Assembly: GCA_016208415.1 (NCBI GenBank)
Contig: JACQYB010000012.1
Span: 1 to 36,168, forward strand
Length of the DNA stretch: 36,168 bases
Origin: Betaproteobacteria bacterium
Lineage (GTDB): Bacteria; Pseudomonadota; Gammaproteobacteria; Burkholderiales; Rhodocyclaceae
Direction: 5' to 3'
The notes beneath the pieces were generated by a model. That model was given only the letters and a program-made list of their open reading frames with translations. It searched no databases and had not been told where the DNA came from. Position numbers and translations under genes: made by a program. Positions 7,697-13,224 of the stretch are shown piece by piece; the stretch's first letter is position 1, and every line of letters starts with the position of its first letter.

Positions 7697-9184
7697 ATGA
7701 ACGCTTCCACCCTCGTCCAGAAGCTCTGGAACTACTGCAACGTGCTGCGCGACGATGGCATGTCGTATGGCGACTACGTCGAGCAGCTCACCTACCTGCT
7801 CTTCCTCAAGATGGCGGACGAACGGACGCGGCCGCCGCACAACCAGAAGAGCCTGATCCCCGCGGCGTACGCCTGGCCGACGCTGCTGGCGAAGAGCGGC
7901 GACGCGCTGTTCGACCACTACCGCCACGCGCTTGACGAACTCGGCAAGCAGAAGGGGACGCTGGGGCTGATCTTCGGCAAGGCGCAGAACAAGTTCCAGG
8001 ACCCGGCCAAGCTGACGCGCGTGATCGCCGACCTGATCGATGCCGAGAACTGGTCGTCGCTGAACGTGGATGTGAAGGGCGATGCCTACGAAGGACTGCT
8101 GGAGAAGAACGCGCAGGATACAAAGTCGGGCGCCGGCCAGTACTTCACGCCGCGGGCGCTGATCCAGGCGATGGTGACCTGCATCGCGCCCAAGCCCGGC
8201 GAGCGGATTTGCGACCCGGCCTGCGGCACGGGCGGTTTCCTCCTCGCGGCGCACCACTACATCACCCACGAGAATCCGCATCTGGAGCGCGCCGAACTGC
8301 GTCGGCTCAAGAACGATGCGTTCATGGGCTGGGAACTGGTGCAGGCGACGGCGCGGGTGTGCGCGATGAACCTGATGCTGCACGGCATCGGCTCCGAGGA
8401 AAGCGTGCCGGTGAAGGTGACCGATGCGCTGGCCGCCGATCCCGGCGAGCGGTACCAGGTGGTGCTGGCCAATCCGCCGTTCGGCAAGAAGAGCAGCACG
8501 GTGATCGTCGGCGAGGATGGCAAGACGACGACGGAAAAGGACATCATCGAGCGCGACGATTTCTGGGCCACCACCTCGAACAAGCAGCTCAACTTCGTGC
8601 AGCACATCAAGACGCTGCTCGACATCCACGGTCGCGCGGCCGTGGTGGTGCCGGACAACGTGCTGTTCGAGGGCGGCGCGGGCGAGACCATCCGTCGCAA
8701 GCTGTTGCACGAGTGCGAGGTGCATACCCTGCTGCGCTTGCCCACCGGCCTGTTCTACGCCCAGGGCGTGAAGGCGAACGTGATCTTTTTCGACAAGAAG
8801 CCGGCGTCGGAAACGCCGTGGACGAAGAAGTTGTGGATCTACGATCTGCGCACCAACCAGCACTTCACGCTGAAGACCAATCCGCTGAAGGTCGATGATC
8901 TGATGGAATTCGTCGGTCTCTACAACCCGGCGAATCGCTATCAGCGCGCGGCGACGTGGAGTGCCGGGAATCCCGATGGCCGCTGGCGCGCCTACGACTA
9001 CGAGGAACTGGTGGCGCGCGACAAGGCCAGCCTCGACATCTTCTGGCTCAAGGACGAAGCCTTGGCCGATTCGGACAACCTGCCGGCGCCGCAGATCATC
9101 GCGCAGGAAATCGTCGAGGACCTGGAAGCCGCCCTCGAACAATTTCGCCTGATTGCCACCGACCTGAACGGCGGGACGACCTAG
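7697..9184 (+). CDS. hsdM: Type I restriction DNA methyltransferase subunit M
   Basis: 495 residues. HsdM transfers methyl groups to adenine in the HsdS target and is needed for both modification and restriction. The N-terminal helical domain (residues 1-130) carries the YLLFLKMADE segment. The AdoMet-binding motif I is DPACGTGGFL from residue 173, and the catalytic N-P-P-F begins at 259. The ATG at 7697 is preferred over an upstream in-frame start because the duplicate fragment at 10642 begins at exactly the same codon (MNASTLVQK). It starts 8 bp after the HEPN gene with no good ribosome site, so it probably depends on upstream transcription. Its partners hsdR and hsdS lie 3 kb upstream with the TA genes in between. 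Confidence 0.95.
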   Translation: MNASTLVQKLWNYCNVLRDDGMSYGDYVEQLTYLLFLKMADERTRPPHNQKSLIPAAYAWPTLLAKSGDALFDHYRHALDELGKQKGTLGLIFGKAQNKFQDPAKLTRVIADLIDAENWSSLNVDVKGDAYEGLLEKNAQDTKSGAGQYFTPRALIQAMVTCIAPKPGERICDPACGTGGFLLAAHHYITHENPHLERAELRRLKNDAFMGWELVQATARVCAMNLMLHGIGSEESVPVKVTDALAADPGERYQVVLANPPFGKKSSTVIVGEDGKTTTEKDIIERDDFWATTSNKQLNFVQHIKTLLDIHGRAAVVVPDNVLFEGGAGETIRRKLLHECEVHTLLRLPTGLFYAQGVKANVIFFDKKPASETPWTKKLWIYDLRTNQHFTLKTNPLKVDDLMEFVGLYNPANRYQRAATWSAGNPDGRWRAYDYEELVARDKASLDIFWLKDEALADSDNLPAPQIIAQEIVEDLEAALEQFRLIATDLNGGTT

Positions 9185-9329
9185 CCCGGCACGACCTCGG
9201 AAACGCTGACGGTCACGCGAAAATCGGCGTTGTAGCAAACCAGTTTGCGTAGGCTACCGTGGCGACGAGGAAGCGGTTTTCAAGCTCGTTGCCGGATTGG
9301 CGAGCTTGCGCGATGAGGCGTTGGGCACG
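9185..9329. other. Spacer between hsdM and cupredoxin copy B
   Basis: An open frame enters the cupredoxin frame from about 9255 (translation includes DEEAVFKLVAGLASLRDEALG) but does not resemble the N-terminal half of a cupredoxin. It may be the end of another deleted gene. I see no promoter or RNA gene. Confidence 0.35.
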
Positions 9330-9479
9330 GAGCACGACGAGCCCCACATCGCCCACGTCGCGCCGGGCGGGATGGAGGAGATCGTGTGGCGCTTCAACCG
9401 CGCCGGCCAATTCGACTACGCTTGCCTCATCGCCGGCCACTTCGAGGCCGGCATGGTGGGGGCGGTCACGGTGCGGTGA
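9330..9479 (+). pseudogene. Cupredoxin 3' fragment, copy B
   Basis: The same 50 codons as copy A (EHDEPHIAHV to VTVR and stop), with the CLIAGHFEAGM copper-ligand loop and only scattered base changes. There is no signal peptide or first half upstream: the frame continues into unrelated sequence after hsdM. It therefore cannot make a working cupredoxin and marks a recombination seam. Confidence 0.8.
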
Positions 9480-9578
9480 GCGGGCCGGCGTCGTTGCAGT
9501 CGCTGGCGCGGTAGTCCCCTCTTCTTCATTCTTCCGGCTTCGAACGTGGGCAGCGCCGGCTACGTGACGCGCCTCACC
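9480..9578. repeat. Flank of cupredoxin tail, repeat copy B
   Basis: The first 99 bp after the stop match copies A and C. The match ends at CTCACC, where the sequence changes into the 3' part of hsdR. The three bases ACC at the joint are common to both parents. Confidence 0.8.
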
Positions 9579-9724
9579 ACATCGCCGCCAACCTCGGCAT
9601 CGACCTCGACGACTTCGAATACGCGCCCTTCAACAAGGAGGGCGGGTTGGGGCGCGTGCATCAGCTTTTCGGCGAGGAACTGCCGAAGGTGATTGAGGTG
9701 TTGAACCTGGCACTGGTTGCCTGA
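9576..9724 (+). pseudogene. 3' fragment of a second hsdR
   Basis: The last 48 or so codons match hsdR 3143-3290 at both DNA and protein level (HIAANLGI, DDFEYAPFNKEGGLGRVHQL, FGEELPKVIEVLN). The final residues differ: LALVA and stop here, RELVA in the intact gene. The missing original ending is found as a relic after the RelE gene at 10306-10328, so a TA module appears to have been inserted at this point in the second hsd operon. Confidence 0.88.
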
Positions 9725-9730
9725 CGAGAC

Positions 9731-9752
9731 TACAATAAAGACTGTTTAACAG
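9731..9752 (+). promoter_or_regulatory. Probable promoter/operator of the phd-relE pair
   Basis: TACAAT at 9731-9736 is a good -10 with only a weak -35 upstream. CTGTTTAACAG (9742-9752) is a near-perfect palindrome placed at the expected transcription start, fitting autoregulation by the antitoxin. AAGGAG lies a few bases before ATG 9771. Confidence 0.5.
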
Positions 9753-9770
9753 GTCACGAAAGGAGCGATC

Positions 9771-10016
9771 ATGGAACTGCTCTACACCAACGCCTCGGTC
9801 AGCATCAGCGAACTGAAGAAAAACCCCACCGCCGTGATCGACGAAGCGGATGGCTTCCCCGTTGCCGTGCTCAACCGCAACAAGCCGGCGGCCTATCTCG
9901 TGCCCGCCGCCGCCTTCGAGGCCCTGATGGAAAAGCTCGACGACATCGATCTAGCCCGGCTGGTGAAGGAGCGCGAAAACGAGCCCACGGTCAAGGTCAC
10001 GCTGGATGAGTTATAG
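9771..10016 (+). CDS. Phd/YefM-family antitoxin
   Basis: 81 residues. The N-terminal half has the Phd/YefM pattern (VSISELKKNPTAVIDEADG, then PVAVLNRNKPAAYLVP), which forms the DNA-binding dimer. The C-terminal tail (LARLVKERENEP) would wrap the toxin. A strong ribosome site AAGGAG precedes ATG 9771. The stop overlaps the relE start by 11 bases, the usual coupling of this module. It sits between two pieces of a broken hsd operon. Confidence 0.9.
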   Translation: MELLYTNASVSISELKKNPTAVIDEADGFPVAVLNRNKPAAYLVPAAAFEALMEKLDDIDLARLVKERENEPTVKVTLDEL

Positions 10017-10308
10017 CCTCGAATTCCGCGACAGCGCCTGGAAGGAGTGGCAGAAGCTGGACCGCCCACTGCGCGAGCAATTCAAGGCGCGGCTCGCCGA
10101 ACGACTGGACAACCCCCGCGTCGAATCCGCACGCCTTTCCGGCATGCCCGACTGCTACAAGATCAAACTGCGCGCCGCCGGCTACCGGCTGGTCTATCAG
10201 GTCGTCGACGCCCGCGTCGTGGTGATCGTCGTTGCCATCGGCAAGCGCGAGGACAGCGCGGTGTATCGGAAGGCGCGGGGACGGTTGAAGCGGGGGGAGG
10301 GCGTATGA
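10006..10308 (+). CDS. relE: RelE/ParE-family toxin
   Basis: 100 residues with the RelE pattern: an N-terminal beta strand and helix (SLEFRDSAWKEWQKL), then K-I-K-L-R-A-A-G-Y-R-L-V-Y-Q and a final VVIVVAIGKRE strand with basic residues. RelE toxins cleave mRNA on the ribosome. The motif K-L-R-A-x-x-Y-R-L-V-Y-Q is typical of RelE rather than gyrase-targeting ParE proteins. It overlaps the antitoxin start-to-stop. The TGA at 10306-10308 runs directly into the relic of the hsdR ending. Confidence 0.9.
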   Translation: MSYSLEFRDSAWKEWQKLDRPLREQFKARLAERLDNPRVESARLSGMPDCYKIKLRAAGYRLVYQVVDARVVVIVVAIGKREDSAVYRKARGRLKRGEGV

Positions 10309-10328
10309 ATCGGGAGTTGGCGGCGTGA
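10306..10328 (+). pseudogene. Relic of the original hsdR C-terminus
   Basis: These bases encode NRELAA and stop. They match the end of intact hsdR (NRELVA and stop at 3273-3290) and keep the GTGA overlap with the hsdS start that follows. The phd-relE module thus lies between the body of hsdR (9576-9724) and its own last codons. Confidence 0.75.
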
Positions 10329-10495
10329 GCACTGTTGCACTCGGCCAGATTTGTCGAACAACCAGCGGCGGCACACCATCGCGCAAACGGTCGGACTTCT
10401 TCGAGGGTTCGATACCGTGGGTTAAGTCTGGCGAACTCAACGACGGACTCGTGTCGGAAGTCGAAGAATTCATTACTGAAGACGCCATAGCATGA
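10325..10495 (+). pseudogene. 5' fragment of a second hsdS
   Basis: 56 codons from a GTG overlapping the hsdR relic stop. The product (LGQICRTTSGGTPSRK, then GSIPWVKSGELNDG and EEFITEDAIA) is the beginning of a type I specificity domain of the SGGTP type, different from the intact HsdS. The frame breaks just before the conserved middle, and about 400 codons are missing before the C-terminal scrap at 10580. Confidence 0.85.
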
Positions 10496-10579
10496 GCTCG
10501 GCGTTTGAGAACCTGACCGGCTTTGGCAAGCCGCTGAAGGCGGAATCGCCGGATGCGACGGAATTCGCCGGCCTGACTG
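10496..10579. other. Insert between the two hsdS scraps
   Basis: A short + frame from 10492 gives FENLTGFGKPLKAESPDATEF, which faintly resembles the F-x-N-L-x-G-x-G-K-P-L motif of DUF1992 proteins. The frame is too short to assign. It may be an internal piece of another lost gene. Confidence 0.25.
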
Positions 10580-10645
10580 GTTGCCGATCTGATTGCCGCC
10601 TGCCGAAAAGTAACGGAACAACTGGAATCGCTGCCTCCCCTATGA
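10580..10645 (+). pseudogene. 3' fragment of a second hsdS
   Basis: Reads VADLIAACRKVTEQLESLPP and stop, the pattern of an HsdS C-terminal helix. The stop overlaps an ATG (ATGA at 10642-10645) that begins an hsdM scrap. The ancestral operon therefore ran hsdR-hsdS-hsdM with 4-base overlaps. Confidence 0.65.
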
Positions 10646-10674
10646 ACGCCTCCACCCTCGTCCAGAAACCCTAG
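10642..10674 (+). pseudogene. 5' scrap of a second hsdM
   Basis: ATG followed by NASTLVQK, identical in protein to the first nine residues of the intact HsdM at 7697, then Pro and a TAG. Only the first codons survive. Confidence 0.8.
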
Positions 10675-10688
10675 AGCGACGCCATGCC

Positions 10689-10711
10689 GCCGTCCCGCCA
10701 GCGCCGACTTT
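10689..10711. repeat. 23-bp repeat preceding a TA promoter, copy 2
   Basis: Exact copy of 6591-6613, again immediately upstream of a TA promoter. It directly follows the hsdM scrap. In both places it may be the left end of the inserted cassette. Confidence 0.7.
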
Positions 10712-10714
10712 CTT

Positions 10715-10798
10715 GTTTCGCGAAATACGAATGACGGAAAAAAGTCATTGACAACAATCTGATAAAACAATACTTTCGTGTTTCGCGAAACGCGAAAC
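10715..10798 (+). promoter_or_regulatory. Promoter with TTTCGCGAAA operators
   Basis: A -35 TTGACA (10748-10753) and a -10 TACTTT (10771-10776) are 17 bp apart. The perfect palindrome GTTTCGCGAAAC covers 10780-10791 at the expected transcription start. The same 10-bp core TTTCGCGAAA occurs upstream at 10716-10725, and a half site CGCGAAAC at 10791-10798. Two sites 65 bp apart flanking the promoter suggest cooperative autorepression by the helix-turn-helix protein encoded next. Confidence 0.7.
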
Positions 10799-10813
10799 AA
10801 CGAGCAAACAACC

Positions 10814-11347
10814 ATGCGCCGCCCTGTCAATCGCCAGCCCGTCCTTAAAGTCCAGGATTTCTACCTGCTCCTCGCGCTTGCCGCCGTGCGGGGAGGGAGC
10901 GCGACTTATCCCGATTTGGCGGCCCTGACCGGGTTGTCAATGTCGGAGGTGCATGGCGCGCTAAAACGGGCCGAGCAGGCGCGGCTGCTGGCTTTTGTGG
11001 ATAAGCAGCCACGCATCGTCACGCCGTCGTTCAAGGAGTTTCTGCTGCATGGCGCACGCTATGCCTTTCCTGCGGCGCGAGGGGCGATGGTGGGAGGCGT
11101 TCCCACCGCTTATGCTGCTGCGCCCCTCGATAAACAGATTGCCCCGTCCGGCGATCCGCCACCGGTGTGGCCCCATGCGGAAGGCACGGCACGCGGGATT
11201 GCACTGACACCACTCTACCCAAGCGCACCAGCCGCCGCGCTGCGCAACCCTGCGCTCTATGAAAACCTGGCGCTATTTGATGCCATGCGCATGGGCAACG
11301 CGCGGGAACGGAAGCTCGCCGAACAGATGTTCGAGGAGCGCCTTTGA
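10814..11347 (+). CDS. Helix-turn-helix antitoxin-like protein (AbiEi-like)
   Basis: 177 residues from ATG 10814; a GTG at 10778 would lie inside the operator, so it is not chosen. Residues about 12-75 look like a winged helix (ATYPDLAALTGLSMSEVHGALKRAEQARLL). The C-terminal part ends in a conserved-looking ALFDAMRMGNARERKLAEQM helix. Proteins of this size paired with an AbiEii-type nucleotidyltransferase act as antitoxin and repressor in type IV TA systems. The stop overlaps the TTG start of the next gene. The intact operator set fits self-regulation, but its toxin partner is truncated. Confidence 0.7.
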   Translation: MRRPVNRQPVLKVQDFYLLLALAAVRGGSATYPDLAALTGLSMSEVHGALKRAEQARLLAFVDKQPRIVTPSFKEFLLHGARYAFPAARGAMVGGVPTAYAAAPLDKQIAPSGDPPPVWPHAEGTARGIALTPLYPSAPAAALRNPALYENLALFDAMRMGNARERKLAEQMFEERL

Positions 11348-11808
11348 ATCCCAATGCCCCGAACCTGATACGAGTGGAACTGGTGGCCCATGCCTTGGGC
11401 GATCTGTGTGATGAGCTTGTATTGGTGGGCGGCTGTGCCACCGGATTGCTGTATACGTCGGTGCAGGCGCCGCCGCCGCGCACGACCTACGATGTGGACC
11501 TCGTTGCTGAAGTGGCTGCACTGGCCGACTATCATGCGATGGAAGCACGTTTTGCCGAACGGGGATTTACCCGTGACATGGCGCCAGACGCTCCGATCTG
11601 CCGCTGGCGTGTCGGTGAAGTGGAAGTTGACCTGATGCCGACTGACGAACGTATTCTCGGTTTTTCGAACCGTTGGTATCCCGTCGCCACCGCTACTGCG
11701 CTACTGCTGACGTTGCCGAGCGGTACGCGGATACGTTTGATTTCGGCGCCGGCCTTTCTCGCCACGAAGTTCGAGGCCGGCATGGTGGGGGCGGTCACGG
11801 TGCGGTGA
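11344..11808 (+). pseudogene. AbiEii-like nucleotidyltransferase, truncated and fused to a cupredoxin tail
   Basis: 154 codons from a TTG overlapping the upstream stop. The first 140 or so show a nucleotidyltransferase start: LVGGCATGLL followed by the paired acids of TYDVDLV, as in AbiEii/AbiGii toxins that act on tRNA. At F-L-A-T-K-F-E-A, where the family continues with its second half, the frame passes without a break into the last codons of the cupredoxin repeat (GMVGAVTVR and stop). The joint is the 9-base TTCGAGGCC at 11770-11778, present in both parents. The catalytic second half is missing, so the toxin is most likely inactive. Confidence 0.8.
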
Positions 11809-12043
11809 GCGGGCCGGCGTCGTTGCAGTCGCTGGCGCAGAAGCCCGCTATTCTTCGTTCTCCTGCCTTCGAACGTGGGCAGCGCCGGCTATGTGACGCG
11901 CCTCACCGCGGCGCCGCCGGAGCAGGACCAGGACGGGGCACAGTGAGACCGCCCGCGCCGGCCCGGCACCGTCAGACCACGGCTGAGCCGATGGAAAAAT
12001 CCCCCTGTTCGCGACTCATGCCGCCCGCTCCTCGCGGATCACC
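11770..12043. repeat. Cupredoxin tail and flank, repeat copy C
   Basis: Matches copy A at 112-386 along its whole length, including the last 13 cupredoxin codons, the 235-bp flank and the first bases of brnA on the - strand. At the left it begins abruptly inside the AbiEii-like gene, and at the right it continues into intact brnA. Copy C therefore probably shows the older arrangement cupredoxin-flank-brnA. Confidence 0.85.
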
Positions 12044-12369
12044 TGGCGCAGCGCTTCCTTGATCGCGTCGGCTTCGAGTGCGCGGCGCAAAGCCTCGTTG
12101 ATCAGCGTCTGATATCCACGCCCCCCGGCACGCGCCTTGTACGCGGCCAACACGGCATCGTCCAGCATGATGGTGATGCGCGTCTTGCCCGTGGTCAGAC
12201 CGGGCAGCACCTCACCCAGCGGGCGCAATTCCTTCCTCTGCACCGCCGTCAATTCCGGGCTGTCCTCATCGGGCGCATCCGCCAGGGGCTTGGCATCCAC
12301 CGCCGCCCAGTCGATTTCCGGGGCCGGGTCAGGGGCTTTGAGTTTCAAATTTCCTTTGCTCACGATCAT
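12016..12369 (-). CDS. brnA: BrnA-family antitoxin
   Basis: 117 residues from ATG at 12369. The N-terminal part is acidic and proline-rich. The C-terminal part is a ribbon-helix-helix (TRITIMLDDAVLAAYKARAG, then GYQTLINEALRRAL), as in BrnA antitoxins, which bind the toxin and repress the operon. A GAAAGG ribosome site precedes the ATG. The start overlaps the end of brnT by 41 bases, as in known brnTA operons. Its last nine codons are duplicated at 359-386. Confidence 0.88.
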   Translation of the reverse strand: MIVSKGNLKLKAPDPAPEIDWAAVDAKPLADAPDEDSPELTAVQRKELRPLGEVLPGLTTGKTRITIMLDDAVLAAYKARAGGRGYQTLINEALRRALEADAIKEALRQVIREERAA

Positions 12370-12631
12370 TCGCCTTTCGGAAAGAAATGATATGGACGTG
12401 GTCGGCCGCCGCAACGCAGAACACCACCATCAAGCGCCCCGCCACGGTGTTGTAGCCGATGAAACGGCGCTCAGGGTAGGTTTTTCGCGTGTCCTCGCGC
12501 ACCACCATCGCCGGGTTGAACATCACCCGCGCCGCCAGCAACGGCAGGCCCCGGTCACGGATGTTGGTTTCGTTCTTGACTGGATTGCAGGTGAATTCGA
12601 TGCGCTCGATGATGCATACGCTAATATGCAT
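12329..12631 (-). CDS. brnT: BrnT-family ribonuclease toxin
   Basis: 100 residues with the BrnT pattern: N-P-V-K-N-E-T-N-I-R near residues 16-25, Y-P-E-R-R-F-I-G-Y, then V-H-I-I-S-F-R-K-A-N-x-R-E at the end. BrnT has a RelE-like fold and cleaves RNA. ATG 12631 is the only normal start in frame. It gives nine residues more than typical BrnT proteins and places the inverted repeat at 12612-12631 inside the first codons, so the start is not certain. Confidence 0.87.
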   Translation of the reverse strand: MHISVCIIERIEFTCNPVKNETNIRDRGLPLLAARVMFNPAMVVREDTRKTYPERRFIGYNTVAGRLMVVFCVAAADHVHIISFRKANDREQRKFETQSP

Positions 12632-12637
12632 TGTCAA
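12612..12637 (-). promoter_or_regulatory. Inverted repeat and -35-like box at the brnT start
   Basis: ATGCATA and TATGCAT form a 7-bp inverted repeat with a 6-base spacer (12612-12631). On the - strand it is preceded by TTGACA at 12637-12632. A CATCAT sits 17 bp further on. If this is the promoter, the operator lies between -35 and -10, and brnT translation must start later or at a non-standard codon. Otherwise the promoter lies further upstream. Confidence 0.4.
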
Positions 12638-12716
12638 GCATTTGACCCGGGGTGGCATGCCCCGGGCGGGCGCTTCATGCCCGGCGCCGCCGGCGCGCCG
12701 GCGCAAGTGCGGCTGC

Positions 12717-12880
12717 TAGTGGTCTGCCCCGTAGATGGCGGAACATAATGAAAGCGTAGGATTTGTGCCGCTGGCTAGGCGCGAACCGCAGCAATAGCCG
12801 TAGCTATTGCGAGGATGAGCAACGACGCCAGCGGTGCAAAGACAAGCTTTCATGTTCGTTATCTGCGGGGCAGACCACTA
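12717..12880. mobile_element. 164-bp MITE with 14-bp terminal inverted repeats
   Basis: The ends are TAGTGGTCTGCCCC (12717-12730) and its exact complement (12867-12880). GGCTGC directly abuts each side (12711-12716 and 12881-12886), a 6-bp target-site duplication. The symmetry continues inward with mismatches (GAAAGC, GCCGCTGGC), and the centre holds GCAATAGC-CGTA-GCTATTGC, so a single strand could fold into one long hairpin. It has no coding capacity. It would move only if a matching transposase acts in trans; none is in the window. Confidence 0.85.
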
Positions 12881-12901
12881 GGCTGCCCGTGAGCGATCGC
12901 C

Positions 12902-12990
12902 TCAACCGCGCCGGCAAATTCGACTACGCTTGCCTCATCGCCGGCCACTTCGAGGCCGGCATGGTGGGGGCGGTCACGGTGCGGTGAGCG
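12902..12990 (+). pseudogene. Cupredoxin 3' fragment, copy D
   Basis: Codes for NRAGKFDYACLIAGHFEAGM to the VTVR stop at 12987, with the copper-ligand loop intact. Only the last 29 codons are present. The match to the other copies ends three bases after the stop, so the shared downstream flank is absent. It lies 21 bp right of the MITE and is the last seam of the island. Confidence 0.8.
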
Positions 12991-13053
12991 CTCGCCCTTC
13001 GGTCGGCTGATCGGCCCGCGCGGCGCACGCTGTTGCGCGCAGGCATCCAGCCC

Positions 13054-13207
13054 GGATATTTCATGAATTCGCCGCGCCCTCGCTTGTCTTTTGATCCGCC
13101 AAGAAATCTTCTTCACTCGCCCGTATAGCCCGATACAGTGCTCGTTCAGAAAATTCCTTGGCGGATCAAAATCCGGCGCGATCATCACGGCAACTCATGA
13201 AATATCC
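13054..13207. mobile_element. Nested inverted-repeat element, transposon-end-like
   Basis: Outer arms GGATATTTCATGA (13054-13066) and TCATGAAATATCC (13195-13207) are exact complements; with two more base pairs and mismatches they extend to about 20 bp. Inner arms TTTTGATCCGCCAAG (13089-13103) and CTTGGCGGATCAAAA (13157-13171) are also exact. No target duplication is evident and nothing is coded. It looks like a MITE or a deleted insertion sequence, and lies directly before the EamA gene. Confidence 0.65.
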
Positions 13208-13224
13208 AGGCTAGAGACGACGTC

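Noticed and set aside
10778-10813. Upstream GTG start for the AbiEi-like protein
   Set aside because: The extra codons consist of the palindromic operator and would start about two bases after the -10 box; ATG 10814 is the natural start.
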